Shown here piece by piece: positions 1-13,590 of a DNA stretch of 64,000 nt. The translations under genes were made by a program, and so were the position numbers. The DNA lies in the NCBI GenBank assembly GCA_024743195.1, contig JANSXE010000002.1:248001-312000 (forward strand). Reading direction: 5' to 3'. The first letter of the stretch is position 1; each line of letters starts with the position of its first letter. The stretch comes from Alphaproteobacteria bacterium. Its GTDB lineage: Bacteria; Pseudomonadota; Alphaproteobacteria; UBA8366; Aestuariispiraceae. The notes under the pieces are model-generated. The model was not told where the DNA came from. It did not search any database and worked only from the letters and a program-made list of their open reading frames with translations.

Positions 1-1
1 G

Positions 2-418
2 GCCGCCGAGGCGGCGACCCTGCCGGCGCTGGCCGACGACAGCGGACTCGCCGTCGACGCGCTGGACGGGGCGCCGGGGATCTATTCCGCGCGTTGGGCC
101 GGGCCGGAGAAGGATTTCGCGCTCGCGATGGAGCGGGTGCATGAGGCGATGGCGGATTCCGTCGACCGCACCGGGCGCTTCGTCTGCGCGCTGGCGCTGG
201 CCTGGCCGGGCGGCGAGTGCGCGGTCTTCGAGGGAACGGTCGACGGTCTGATCGTCTGGCCGCCGCGCGGCGAGCGGGGCTTCGGCTACGACCCGATCTT
301 CGTGCCCGACGGCCGGGAGGAGACCTTCGGCGAGATGGACCCGGCCGAGAAACACGCCATGAGCCACCGCGCCGCCGCCTTCGAGAAGCTGGTCGCCGCC
401 TGCTTCGAGGGCGGCTGA
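2..418 (+). CDS. rdgB: XTP/dITP pyrophosphatase (RdgB/HAM1 family), 5'-truncated by window edge
   Basis: This is the C-terminal part of a RdgB/HAM1 nucleoside-triphosphate pyrophosphatase, which hydrolyses ITP, dITP and XTP to monophosphates to keep deaminated purines out of nucleic acids. The frame is open from base 2. The visible family signatures are the ADDSGL segment near the left edge, the SARWAG loop, the GFGYDPIF motif and the terminal [13 protein letters not shown] helix. About 60 N-terminal residues are missing, judged from the usual length near 200. The next gene on the same strand is hemW, 41 bp downstream. The rdgB-hemW pairing is common in alphaproteobacteria and supports an operon. 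I am sure of the family. Confidence 0.93.
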   Translation, partial: AAEAATLPALADDSGLAVDALDGAPGIYSARWAGPEKDFALAMERVHEAMADSVDRTGRFVCALALAWPGGECAVFEGTVDGLIVWPPRGERGFGYDPIFVPDGREETFGEMDPAEKHAMSHRAAAFEKLVAACFEGG

Positions 419-459
419 CGGCGGCGGCGCACGCGCGGTTAAAGCCCGCGGGAGACCCG

Positions 460-1611
460 ATGGTCGCGCTCTATGTCCACTGGCCCTTCTGCAAGGCCAA
501 GTGCCCCTATTGCGACTTCAACAGCCATGTGCGCACGGGCGTCGACCAGGCGCGCTGGCGCGCCGCGCTGGTGCGGGAGACCGAGGCGGCGCTCGGCCCC
601 TACGCAGACCGTCCGGAGGCGCGGCTGGAGAGCGTCTTCTTCGGCGGCGGCACGCCCTCTCTCATGCCGCCGGAGACGGCCGCCGCCGTCCTGGAGGCCG
701 CCCGGAGCCTGGTTCCCGTCGCCGACGACGTCGAGATCACGCTGGAGGCCAACCCGACGTCGGTCGAGGCCGGACGCTTCGACGCCTTCCGGGCGGCCGG
801 GATAAACCGCGTCTCGCTTGGCGTCCAGGCGACGAACGACGAGGCGCTGCGCTTCCTGGGGCGCGAACATGGGGCGCGGGAGGCGCTGGCGGCGGTCGCG
901 CTCGCCCGCGCGCGCTTTCCCCGGGTCAGCTTCGACCTGATCTACGCCCGGCCGGGCCAGGCGCCGGCCGATTGGGCGGCGGAGTTGAGCGGGGCGCTCG
1001 AGCATGCGGGCGACCATCTCTCGCTCTATCAACTCACCCTGGAGCCCGGCACCGCCTTCTTCACCCGCGCGCGCCTGGGCGAGCAAATGACGGCCGACGA
1101 GGAGGCGGCGGCGGCGCTGTGGGACGTGACGCAGGACGCCATGGCCGCGGCGGGCTTCGCCGCCTACGAGGTCTCGAACCACGCGCGGCCCGGCGGCGAG
1201 AGCCGGCACAATCTGGTCTATTGGCGCTACGGCGACTATGCGGGCGTCGGACCGGGAGCGCATGGCCGGGTTTCCGACCCGTCGGGGGCGCGCGTCGCAA
1301 CCGCGCGCGAGCGCCTGCCCGAGAAATGGCTCGCCGCCGTCGAGGCGCAGGGCGAGGCGCTGGCCGAGCGGCAGGAGGTCCCTCCGGAGACGCGGCGCCG
1401 GGAGCTGCTGCTGATGGGGTTGCGCCTGAGAGAAGGCGTGCCCGAAGCGCGGCTCGAACGCGAGACCGGCGCCGGGTTCGAGACGCTCGATCCGGATCGG
1501 CTCGACGCGCTCGCCGACGAAGGCTGGATCGCGGTGGAGGACCGGACGCTGCGCGTGACGGAGAGCGGCCGGCAGCGGCTCGACGCATTGCTCGCCTATC
1601 TTCTCCCCTGA
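460..1611 (+). CDS. hemW: HemW-type radical SAM protein (coproporphyrinogen dehydrogenase-like, heme chaperone)
   Basis: The 383-residue protein opens with MVALYVHWPFCKAKCPYCDF, whose CxxxCxxC cysteines (C11, C15, C18) bind the radical-SAM 4Fe-4S cluster. The FFGGGTPSL glycine motif, the LEANP segment and the VSLGVQ motif follow. HemW proteins resemble oxygen-independent coproporphyrinogen oxidase HemN but lack its extra N-terminal residues. They are regarded as heme-binding chaperones for respiratory enzymes. The ATG at 460 was chosen because homology begins there and GGAGA lies just upstream. The frame stays open further left only because it overlaps rdgB. It follows rdgB closely and is probably co-transcribed with it. 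Confidence 0.93.
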   Translation: MVALYVHWPFCKAKCPYCDFNSHVRTGVDQARWRAALVRETEAALGPYADRPEARLESVFFGGGTPSLMPPETAAAVLEAARSLVPVADDVEITLEANPTSVEAGRFDAFRAAGINRVSLGVQATNDEALRFLGREHGAREALAAVALARARFPRVSFDLIYARPGQAPADWAAELSGALEHAGDHLSLYQLTLEPGTAFFTRARLGEQMTADEEAAAALWDVTQDAMAAAGFAAYEVSNHARPGGESRHNLVYWRYGDYAGVGPGAHGRVSDPSGARVATARERLPEKWLAAVEAQGEALAERQEVPPETRRRELLLMGLRLREGVPEARLERETGAGFETLDPDRLDALADEGWIAVEDRTLRVTESGRQRLDALLAYLLP

Positions 1612-1788
1612 CGGGCGCCGCGGCGCAGAATGCGACCGAGTCCGTTAAAGTCTCCTTCATCTTATCCGGCCTAAGAACGGGGTGGTCGTGACGACCGGGA
1701 GGGCGAAGCGAGCCGCCGCGCCCACGTTTTTGCAACCTTGTCGGAGAGGGTGCGCGCAGAGCGAGAGCGCCGCGCGGGGGGAAAGGCC

Positions 1789-3912
1789 ATGGGCACGTCA
1801 GACGGACGGGATCGCCGGTCCTGGCTCGGCCGCAACGCCGTGCTGGCGACGTCGCTCGTCTTCGTCGCGCTCGGCCTGGGCTGGCTGTTCGGCAGCTACA
1901 GCATGCACAGGATCGAGGACCATCGGCAATTCCAAGCCTTGGTCGGCAAGACCGCCGCGGGCCTCGAAGTCTTTCTGGACACCCAGCGACGCACGCTCGA
2001 TTTCGCCGCCCGGCGGCTGGAGCGCGAGGGCGCGGCCGGGCTGCCCGCCTTGGCCTGCGACCTTGCGGCCGACCGAACGCGTCCCGGCTGCGAGGCGGCC
2101 TTGACGCTCTTGGCGTCCGAGGACGCCGCCGGCGCGCCATGGGCCGCCTGCGCGGCGCCCCTGAACCAAGCGCGCTACGCCGCCTGGCGTGCGGACGCAG
2201 CGCGCGGATCGACCTATTTCGACGCGGCCGCGCTTGGAGCCGGCGACCGGTTCCAGGCCCCGTTGATCCGACCGATGTCCGGAGGGCGCGCCCTGGCGAT
2301 GTGCGTCGATTTCGCGCCGGTCCTGCGCGAATGGGAGGTGGCGGACATCCGCCGGCCGGACGCAATCGGGCTCTTCCGAGAAGGACCGGACGCCTGGGTC
2401 GGCGCAGCGCCCGACGCCGCCGCCTTCCTGCCGCCGGAGGGCGAGGGGGCCAAGATCGCGAAGGCCTTGCGGGCGGCCCTAGACTACGAAGCCTCGGACG
2501 CAGACGCCGAGGCCCTTGCGGCGGCGGCGACGGGGGGCGGCTTGACCCTGGTGCGGCGGCCCGTGGCCTTAGCGGACCGGCCTGTGATGCTGGCGGCGGG
2601 CTATCCGGCCGGGCGCGGCCTGGCGGACTGGGCGAGGCGGCATTGGCCGGAGATTGTGATCGTCGGGCTGATCTGCCTGGCGGCGCCGATCTCGGCGCGG
2701 TTCCTGCAACGCGCGACCGAACGCCCGCGGTCGGAATCGCAGGCCCTGCAAGGCCGGCTCGAGATGGCGGCGCACGCCGGCGGCGTCGGATTCTGGAGCT
2801 ACGATTTCCGCAGCGATCATCTGACCTGGAGCCCCGACATGTTCCGCATCTTCGGCGTTGCGGGGGAGGATTTCGGCGGCAGGTTCGCCGACTGGCGCGA
2901 CCGGCTGCACCCCGACGACCTGGAGGCGGCCGAGGCGGCGTTCCTCGAGCGCAGCCGCACCGGCGCGCCGACCGACCTGTTGTTCCGCATCATGCGGGAG
3001 TCGGACGGGGCGGAGCGCTGGGTGCGCGGGCGGTGCGAATTCACGCTCGACGCCGCCGGCGCGCCGCTGACCGCGGAGGGCGTCAATCAGGACGCGACCC
3101 GCGAGATGGAGGAGCAGGCGCGCCTCGGCGCCGCGCTGCACCAGGCGCATGAGGCCGTGGCCGCGCGCGAGAGCTTCCTGGCGACGCTGAGCCACGAGGT
3201 GCGCACGCCCTTGAACGCGATCCTGGGATTCGCCGACCTGATGCGCCAACTGGAGCCGGACGGGCTGAGCGCGGAGAAGCGGGCGGAGTATCTCGACGAC
3301 ATCCACCGCAGCGGCGAGCATCTGCTCTCGCTCATCAACGACATGCTCGATCTCGCGCAACTGGACCAAGGCGCGCCGAAGCTCAAGCCCGAGGCGATCG
3401 CGCTGAGCGAGGCGGTCTCCGGCGTGCGCCGTTTCTTCGAGCCGCGCATCGCGGGCACGCGCCTCGATTTCTCCTGGGACGCGCCGCCCAGCCTGCCGCC
3501 GGTCTTCGCGGATCGCCGCGCGCTGAACCAGATCCTGCTCAACCTGATGTCGAACGCGGTCAAGTTCACCCCGCCGGGGGGCCGCATCCGGGTGGTCTGC
3601 CGCCGGGCGGGCGGCGGGCTCGTCGAGGTCGTGGTGGAGGACACCGGCCGCGGCATCCCGCCAGCGAAGCTCCAGCGCCTGGGCGCGCCCTTCGAGAAGG
3701 TGGACGGCGGCTACCATGCGAGCGGCGAGGGCGCGGGCCTCGGCCTCGCCATCGTCCGCCGGCTGGCCGACGCGATGGGCGGCCGCCTGGCCCTGGAGAG
3801 CGAATTCGGCTCTTGGACGCGCGCGCGCGTGCTGCTGCCGGCCGCGGAGCCGGACATGGTCGGCGCGGAGGCGCTCCAGCCGGCCTCGACGGGCCGGTGG
3901 ACCGCGGCCTGA
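1789..3912 (+). CDS. Membrane PAS-domain sensor histidine kinase (orphan)
   Basis: The 707-residue protein has a first membrane span at about residues 12-35, a periplasmic sensor region of about 245 residues and a second span near 286-305. A PAS domain follows from about 323 to 440, with GVGFWSYDF and a WRDRLHPDD segment. The HisKA motif LSHEVRTPLN places the phospho-acceptor at H469. The HATPase domain shows NLMSNAVKF (N589), DTGRGIP and GAGLGLAIV boxes. The ATG at 1789 has a purine-rich GGGGGAAAGG just upstream. No receiver domain or response regulator gene is adjacent, so partner and signal are unknown. The periplasmic region contains several cysteines (for example CDLAAD and PGCEA), which might form disulfides. 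It converges with gltB, leaving only 6 bp between the two stops. Confidence 0.9.
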   Translation: MGTSDGRDRRSWLGRNAVLATSLVFVALGLGWLFGSYSMHRIEDHRQFQALVGKTAAGLEVFLDTQRRTLDFAARRLEREGAAGLPALACDLAADRTRPGCEAALTLLASEDAAGAPWAACAAPLNQARYAAWRADAARGSTYFDAAALGAGDRFQAPLIRPMSGGRALAMCVDFAPVLREWEVADIRRPDAIGLFREGPDAWVGAAPDAAAFLPPEGEGAKIAKALRAALDYEASDADAEALAAAATGGGLTLVRRPVALADRPVMLAAGYPAGRGLADWARRHWPEIVIVGLICLAAPISARFLQRATERPRSESQALQGRLEMAAHAGGVGFWSYDFRSDHLTWSPDMFRIFGVAGEDFGGRFADWRDRLHPDDLEAAEAAFLERSRTGAPTDLLFRIMRESDGAERWVRGRCEFTLDAAGAPLTAEGVNQDATREMEEQARLGAALHQAHEAVAARESFLATLSHEVRTPLNAILGFADLMRQLEPDGLSAEKRAEYLDDIHRSGEHLLSLINDMLDLAQLDQGAPKLKPEAIALSEAVSGVRRFFEPRIAGTRLDFSWDAPPSLPPVFADRRALNQILLNLMSNAVKFTPPGGRIRVVCRRAGGGLVEVVVEDTGRGIPPAKLQRLGAPFEKVDGGYHASGEGAGLGLAIVRRLADAMGGRLALESEFGSWTRARVLLPAAEPDMVGAEALQPASTGRWTAA

Positions 3913-3918
3913 GCAGGG

Positions 3919-8472
<4,554 letters not shown>

Positions 8473-8482
8473 CGTTTCATCC

Positions 8483-9955
8483 TCACTCGGCGGCGGCGGG
8501 CGTCGCTGCGGCGCTCTCGCCTTCGGCGTCGGTCTTTTCGAGCCCGCGCAGATACTGGTGGATCGCGTCGGCGCAGTCGCGGCCGTCGCGGATCGCCCAG
8601 ACGACGAGGCTGGCGCCGCGCACGATGTCGCCGGCGGCGAAGACGCCCTCCATCGCCGTCATCTTGGTCTTGTGGTCGATGCGAACCGTGCCCCAGCGGG
8701 TCACCGGCAGCTCAGGCTCGTTCCACAGCGTCGGCAGCTCCTCCGGATCGAAGCCGAGCGCCATGATCACCAGGTCGGCGTCGATCAGCTCGCTGTCGCC
8801 CTCGACCGGCTTGGGCGCGCGCCGGCCGGTGGCGTCGGCGGGGCCGAGGCGCATCTTCTGGACTTTCACGCCCGTCACCTTGCCGTCGCCGTGGAAGGCC
8901 TCCGGCTGCGAGAGCCAGCGGAAGACCACGCCCTCCTCCTCGGCGTTCTGCACCTCGCGCTGTGAGCCGGGCATGTTGGCCCGGTCGCGGCGGTAGAGGC
9001 AGGTCACGGCCTGCGCGCCCTGGCGCACCGCCGTGCGCACGCAATCCATCGCCGTGTCGCCGCCGCCGACCACCACGACGCGCTTGCCCTCGGCGTCCAG
9101 CGTTCCGTCGTCGAAGTCCGGCACCTCGTCGCCCAGACCCTTGCGGTTGGAGGCGGTCAGGAAGCGCATCGCCGGGACGATGTTGGCGTGCCCGATCCCG
9201 GGCGCCTGCATGGCGCGCGCCTTGTAGACGCCGGTGGCGATCAGCACCGCGTCGTGCCGGTCGCGCAGATCCTGGAAGGTGAGGTCGCGGCCGATCTCCA
9301 CGCCCAGCTCGAAGCGCACCTTGCTGGCCTCGAGCCATTCGGTCCGACGCAGGACGATGTCCTTCTCCAGCTTGAAGTTGGGGATGCCGTAGATCATCAG
9401 GCCGCCGACCCTGTCGTAGCGGTCGTAGACGGTCACCTGATAGCCGCGCCGGCGCAGTTTCTCCGCCGCCGCCAGACCGCCCGGGCCGGCCCCGACGATT
9501 CCGACCGATTCCGCCCGTTCGTGCGGCGGCTCGACCGGCTCGACCCAGCCCTGCTCCCAGGCGGTGTCGGTGATGTAGCTCTCCACCGCGCCGATCGTCA
9601 CCGTGCCGTGGCCGGATTGCTCGATCACGCAGTTGCCTTCGCACAGCCGGTCCTGCGGACAGATGCGGCCGCACACCTCGGGAAAGGTGTTGGTGGCGCT
9701 GGAAACTTCGTAGGCCTCGCGCAGCCGGCCCTCGGCCGTCAGCATCAGCCAATCCGGGATGTTGTTGTGCAGCGGGCAGTGCACCTGACAGAAGGGCACG
9801 CCGCACTGGCTGCAGCGCGAGGCCTGCTCCTCCGCCTTCTGCGCGGCCCACTCGGCGTAGATCTCGTCGAAATCCTGCGCCCGGGCGGCGACCGGCCGCT
9901 TGTCCGGCGTCTGGCGCTCCACGGACACGAACTTCAGCATCGACTTCGACGTCAT
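8483..9955 (-). CDS. gltD: Glutamate synthase (NADPH) small subunit
   Basis: The 490-residue GltD beta subunit passes electrons from NADPH through FAD and two 4Fe-4S clusters to GltB. The N-terminal cysteine motifs are visible as CSQCGVPFCQVHCP and, about 50 residues later, CGRICPQDRLCEGNC. An FAD Rossmann motif (VGIVGAGPGGLAAAE) and an NADPH motif (VVVVGGGDTAMDC) follow. A second FAD contact, GVFAAGDIVRGASLV, lies near the C terminus. GGAGGA precedes the ATG by 6-7 nt. It is the first gene of a gltD-gltB operon, the reverse of the E. coli gltB-gltD order. Transcription probably starts in the 480-bp upstream gap. The C-terminal tail is alanine and glutamate rich. Confidence 0.97.
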   Translation of the reverse strand: MTSKSMLKFVSVERQTPDKRPVAARAQDFDEIYAEWAAQKAEEQASRCSQCGVPFCQVHCPLHNNIPDWLMLTAEGRLREAYEVSSATNTFPEVCGRICPQDRLCEGNCVIEQSGHGTVTIGAVESYITDTAWEQGWVEPVEPPHERAESVGIVGAGPGGLAAAEKLRRRGYQVTVYDRYDRVGGLMIYGIPNFKLEKDIVLRRTEWLEASKVRFELGVEIGRDLTFQDLRDRHDAVLIATGVYKARAMQAPGIGHANIVPAMRFLTASNRKGLGDEVPDFDDGTLDAEGKRVVVVGGGDTAMDCVRTAVRQGAQAVTCLYRRDRANMPGSQREVQNAEEEGVVFRWLSQPEAFHGDGKVTGVKVQKMRLGPADATGRRAPKPVEGDSELIDADLVIMALGFDPEELPTLWNEPELPVTRWGTVRIDHKTKMTAMEGVFAAGDIVRGASLVVWAIRDGRDCADAIHQYLRGLEKTDAEGESAAATPAAAE

Positions 9956-10436
9956 CGCATATCCTCCGGGCCGCAGGCCCCGTTCGCTCGCCTCGCCGCG
10001 CCACGTCGCGCCGATCGCTCCGCGCCGAAGCGCCGCCGCGGCCTCGGTCTCGGAGCCGCGCCGGCGAGCCGGCGGATCGGATCGGTTTGGTCGGGCGTCC
10101 CGGTCGGTCGGGCGCCGCGCGGCGCGTCCTCGGCGCTTCCCTGATCGCGGGCGACTCTCGCGCGCCGTCCCGCAGGCCGGCGGTCCGGCCGCCCGCTCGT
10201 TCGACCCTCTATATAACCCGTAGACATGACAGGCCAGTGAAAAATGGGAAAAAGGTCAAGTATTGTGACTTACTTTTTGCGCCTGAGATCGCCCCGGGCC
10301 CTTCTTCCGACTCCCCATACCGTTCTGGCGGAAATCTTAGTACCGTTATGGTACCAATCATCTCTTGATTGATCGGATGCATCCGCCCGGCGGCGATGCT
10401 ATGTAGGCGCGCGGCCTTATCCTGTGGGGGATTCCC
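9956..10436. promoter_or_regulatory. Divergent regulatory region between gltD and uppP with two palindromes
   Basis: This 481-bp gap holds no convincing gene. It becomes clearly AT-richer between about 10205 and 10375, as expected for divergent promoters. A TATATA box at 10210-10215 could serve leftward transcription of gltD. Two operator-like palindromes are exact: TGGTACCA at 10349-10356, which also sits inside a TACC-N5-GGTA inverted repeat, and CGGATGCATCCG at 10374-10385. The second lies about 50 bp before the GTG of uppP. TTGATT and TTGATC hexamers at 10365-10374 resemble -35 boxes, but I found no well-spaced -10 partner. I cannot assign a regulator. Confidence 0.45.
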
Positions 10437-11249
10437 GTGCTGTTACACCATATCTTGGTGCTGGCGGTCATTCAGGGCCTGACTGAGTTCCTGCCGATCA
10501 GCTCCTCCGGGCACCTGGTGATCGCGGCGCCCGCGATGGGCTGGCCCGATCAGGGCCTCGCGGTCGACGTTGCGGTCCATGTCGGCAGCCTGCTTGCGGT
10601 GCTGCTCTACTTCTGGCGCGACGTGGGGCAGATGGCGATCGGCGTCGGCCGTCTTGCCGCCGGACGGGGCGGGCCGCCGTCGCGGCTCGTCGTCAATGTC
10701 GCAATCGCCACGCTGCCGATCCTGGCGGTCGGGTTCTTCGCCAAACCCTATGTCGAGACCTATCTGCGCGACGTCACCGTGATCGCCTGGGCGACCATCG
10801 GCTTCGGCCTGCTGCTCTGGGTCGCGGATCGGCTGGGCATGACGATCCGGCGGATGGAGCATGTCGGCTGGGCCTCGGCGCTCGCCATCGGGTTGATGCA
10901 GGTGCTGGCGCTGATCCCGGGGGCCAGCCGCTCCGGCGTCACCATGACGGCCGGACGGATGCTCGGGATGGAGCGTTCGGAAGCGGCGCGCTTCTCGATG
11001 CTGCTGTCGATCCCGACGATCCTGGGCGCGGGCGCGCTCGCCGGCTGGGACGTCTACGAGGCGGGCGACCTGCGGCTCGGCCTCGACATGGCGATCGCCG
11101 CGGGCTTCAGCTTCGTCTCCGCCTTTCTGGCCATCGTCGCCATGATGGCCTGGCTCAAGCGCGCCGGTTTCGCCCCGTTCGTGATTTACCGGCTGATCCT
11201 GGGCGCGGCGCTGCTAGTGTGGGTCGGGAACGGCGCGGCGCCGCTTTGA
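10437..11249 (+). CDS. uppP: Undecaprenyl-diphosphate phosphatase (UppP/BacA)
   Basis: The 270-residue polytopic inner-membrane enzyme recycles undecaprenyl pyrophosphate to the monophosphate carrier needed for peptidoglycan and LPS. Two catalytic signatures are intact: TEFLPISSSGHLV near residues 16-28, and the IPGASRSGVTM segment near residues 158-168. Several hydrophobic helices separate them and the C terminus is hydrophobic (LILGAALLVWVG). The start is GTG at 10437, preceded by GGGGGA. Over-expression of this family is known to give bacitracin tolerance. The gene is followed 64 bp later by the agmatinase gene on the same strand, with no clear terminator between them. Confidence 0.96.
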   Translation: MLLHHILVLAVIQGLTEFLPISSSGHLVIAAPAMGWPDQGLAVDVAVHVGSLLAVLLYFWRDVGQMAIGVGRLAAGRGGPPSRLVVNVAIATLPILAVGFFAKPYVETYLRDVTVIAWATIGFGLLLWVADRLGMTIRRMEHVGWASALAIGLMQVLALIPGASRSGVTMTAGRMLGMERSEAARFSMLLSIPTILGAGALAGWDVYEAGDLRLGLDMAIAAGFSFVSAFLAIVAMMAWLKRAGFAPFVIYRLILGAALLVWVGNGAAPL

Positions 11250-11313
11250 GGCGGGCGGCGCGTGCGGCGCGGGCGACATTGGCAGCGGCGCATCCGCAGA
11301 AGGGGGCTTGGAC

Positions 11314-12291
11314 ATGGGCGAGGACGGACACGGCTACGAGAGCGGGCGGCTGAACCTGCCCTTCGTCGGCCATTGCACCTTCGGCAAGCAGCCGGCGGCG
11401 CTCGATTGGGACGCGCTCGACGCGGACGTGGCCGTTCTCGGCGCGCCGTTCGACATGGGAACCCAGTATCGCGCCGGGGCGCGCTTCGGGCCGCGCTCGA
11501 TCCGCGAGGCCTCCACCCTGTTCAGCTTCGGCCACGCCGGGGTCTATGATTTCGAGGACGACAAGACCTATCTGCCCGCCGGCCAGGCGCGCATCGTCGA
11601 CATCGGCGACGCCGACATCATCCACACCGACACGATCCGAAGCCACGCCAACATCGAACACGGCGTGCGCAAGATCCTGGCGGCCGGCGCGATCCCGGTG
11701 ACGCTGGGCGGCGACCATTCGGTGCACATCCCCTGCATCCGCGCCTTCGACGGCGAGGAGCCGGTGCATCTGATCCATGTCGACGCGCATCTCGATTTCG
11801 TCGACAGCCGGCACGGCGTTCTTTACGGCCACGGCAACCCGCTCCGGCGCGCCTCGGAAATGGCGCATGTGACGGGCATGACGCAGTTGGGGATCCGCTA
11901 CGTCTCCTCCTCCAACAAGGCGGATTACGAGGCGGCCCGCAAGGCGGGCTCGGACATCCTGTCGGTGCGCGACGTGCGCAAGCTGGGGACGGAGGGGACG
12001 CTGGCCCGCATCCCGAAGGGCGTGCGCTACTATTGCACCATCGACATCGACGGCTTCGACCCCTCGATCGCGCCGGGCACCGGCACGCCCAGCCACGGCG
12101 GCTTCCTCTACTACGAGGTGCTGGAGATCCTGCAGGGGCTGACCGAGCGGGGTGAGATCGTCGGGATCGATCTCGTCGAGGTCGCCCCGCATTACGATCA
12201 GAGCGAGACGACGAGCTTTCTCGCCGCGCAGCTGCTGCTCGCGACGCTCGGCTACATGGTCGAGAATCAGGGGATCGGCCGCGCCGGATGA
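11314..12291 (+). CDS. speB: Agmatinase / ureohydrolase family hydrolase
   Basis: This 325-residue Mn-dependent ureohydrolase of the arginase superfamily most likely cleaves agmatine to putrescine and urea. The metal ligands are visible as GGDHSVHIP, HVDAHLDF and CTIDIDGFDPS. The GTGTPSHGG loop favours agmatinase or guanidino-acid hydrolases over true arginase. The ATG at 11314 has AAGGGGG about 7 nt upstream; a TTG two codons earlier is also possible. Related enzymes act on guanidinobutyrate or proclavaminate, so the exact substrate is inferred. Its position after uppP does not indicate a pathway, and no arginine decarboxylase gene is in the window. Confidence 0.88.
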   Translation: MGEDGHGYESGRLNLPFVGHCTFGKQPAALDWDALDADVAVLGAPFDMGTQYRAGARFGPRSIREASTLFSFGHAGVYDFEDDKTYLPAGQARIVDIGDADIIHTDTIRSHANIEHGVRKILAAGAIPVTLGGDHSVHIPCIRAFDGEEPVHLIHVDAHLDFVDSRHGVLYGHGNPLRRASEMAHVTGMTQLGIRYVSSSNKADYEAARKAGSDILSVRDVRKLGTEGTLARIPKGVRYYCTIDIDGFDPSIAPGTGTPSHGGFLYYEVLEILQGLTERGEIVGIDLVEVAPHYDQSETTSFLAAQLLLATLGYMVENQGIGRAG

Positions 12292-12322
12292 GGGTGCGAC
12301 GGCGCGCGCCACGCCGGTCGGA

Positions 12323-13285
12323 TCAGGCCGGACGCCCTCGCTTGAACCGCCCGCCCTTGCGGTAGGCGTCGAGATAGCTCGGCAGGATAGCCTCGACCGC
12401 CGTCGGCGCGATCCCGATATCCGCCAGGCCCGGCAGCGCGCCGCTGCAGACATTGTCGGTCTTCAGCAGTTCGACCTGATCGCGGGTCAGGGGCGGGACC
12501 GGCAGCAGCTCCATCACCGCCGCCTGGATCTTGGCCAGCGCGAAGGGCAGCGTCACGAGGCCGACATGCCGGTCGGTCTCGGCCATGATCAGCGCCATCA
12601 GCTCCTTGAAGCTGTAGACGTGCGGGCCGCCCAACTCGTAGGTCCCGCCGGCCATGTCGTCGCGGGTCGCGGCCGCGCGGATCGCGTCGGCCACGTCGCC
12701 GACATAGACCGGCTGGAACGTCTGCTCCCCGCCGCCGATCAGCGGCAGGGCGGGCGCGATGCGCATCAGGCGCGCGAAGCGGTTGAAGAAGGCGTCTTCC
12801 GGCCCGAACACGACGCTGGGCCGCAACACCACGGCGTCGGGGAAGACGGCGCGCACCGCCTGCTCGCCGGCCGCCTTGCTGCGCGCATAGGCCGCGCTCG
12901 ACTCGGCCGACGCGCCGAGCGCCGACATCTGCACGAAGCGTCGGGCCCCGCCGGCCTTGGCGGCCTCCGCGATGCGCCGGGCGGCGTCGACATGCATCGC
13001 CTGGAAGCCGCGCGCGCCCTTCTCATAGAGGATTCCGACCAGATTGATCACCACGTCCGCCCCGTCGCAGGCCGCGGCGACCTGCCGGTCGTCCGTGACG
13101 TTCGCCTGGATCGGGGTGATCTGGCCGACGTCGCCGCAGGGCTTCAGCGCGAGCGCGCGGTGCGGATCGCGCACCGCGACGCGGATCTGGCAGCCCAGCG
13201 GCGCGAGTTCGCGCACCACCTGCCGGCCGATGAATCCCGAGCCGCCGAAGATGGTGACCAGTTTCGGGGTGGAGCCAGCAGCCAT
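12323..13285 (-). CDS. NDUFA9-like NAD(P)-binding protein (complex I-associated SDR-type)
   Basis: The 320-residue extended/atypical SDR protein has an N-terminal Rossmann motif, VTIFGGSGFIGRQVVREL. NLVGILYEKG follows and then VVLRPSVVFGPEDAFFNRFA, a pattern typical of NDUFA9-like proteins associated with NADH dehydrogenase complex I in alphaproteobacteria and mitochondria. The SDR catalytic YxxxK is replaced by a degenerate AYARSKAAGE, so binding or a structural role is more likely than classic oxidoreduction. The ATG at 13285 was preferred because homology starts there; the frame remains open to 13336. It is transcribed towards speB and away from the tRNA. Confidence 0.85.
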   Translation of the reverse strand: MAAGSTPKLVTIFGGSGFIGRQVVRELAPLGCQIRVAVRDPHRALALKPCGDVGQITPIQANVTDDRQVAAACDGADVVINLVGILYEKGARGFQAMHVDAARRIAEAAKAGGARRFVQMSALGASAESSAAYARSKAAGEQAVRAVFPDAVVLRPSVVFGPEDAFFNRFARLMRIAPALPLIGGGEQTFQPVYVGDVADAIRAAATRDDMAGGTYELGGPHVYSFKELMALIMAETDRHVGLVTLPFALAKIQAAVMELLPVPPLTRDQVELLKTDNVCSGALPGLADIGIAPTAVEAILPSYLDAYRKGGRFKRGRPA

Positions 13286-13459
13286 GGATCGAGCGCTCCC
13301 GCCAAGCGAGGGAAAAGGACGGCCGACGCGGCGCACGCGGCGCCGCCGGGTCTCGGCCGGGTCTGGGCCGCGTCTGGGCCGGGGCTCGATATAGCGGATC
13401 GCCCCGCCCGCGCCAACCGCTTCGCACGCGACGGCGCGCCGGCGCGCCGATCAAGGTGG

Positions 13460-13488
13460 TTGACAAGGCGCGACCCAAACGGCACATA
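13460..13488 (+). promoter_or_regulatory. Candidate sigma-70 promoter of tRNA-Leu
   Basis: A perfect TTGACA at 13460-13465 is followed after 17 bp by CACATA (13483-13488). Transcription would begin around 13495, a few bases before the mature tRNA at 13499. The -35 match is exact and the -10 is weak. Confidence 0.45.
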
Positions 13489-13498
13489 CCGCGCCCGA

Positions 13499-13585
13499 GC
13501 CCAGGTGGCGGAACTGGTAGACGCGCAGGTTTCAGGTACCTGTGGCCTAACGGCCGTGGAAGTTCGAGTCTTCTCCTGGGCACCA
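13499..13585 (+). tRNA. tRNA-Leu (anticodon CAG)
   Basis: The 87-nt gene folds as a class-II (long variable arm) tRNA. The acceptor strands GCCCAGG (13499-13505) and CCTGGGC (13575-13581) pair fully, followed by discriminator A and an encoded CCA (13583-13585). The anticodon stem CAGGT/ACCTG encloses loop TTCAGGT, giving anticodon CAG, which reads CUG. The variable arm TGGCCTAACGGCCG forms its own stem, as expected for leucine. The T arm contains GTTCGAGTC. CUG is the dominant leucine codon in this GC-rich genome. Confidence 0.96.
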
Positions 13586-13590
13586 TAGTT

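Noticed and set aside
217-459. An upstream extension of hemW
   Set aside because: It lies within rdgB in another frame and lacks homology; radical-SAM homology begins at 460.
13023-13586. A 187-codon minus-strand frame across tRNA-Leu
   Set aside because: Overlaps the tRNA and another gene and is Arg/Pro-rich without motifs.
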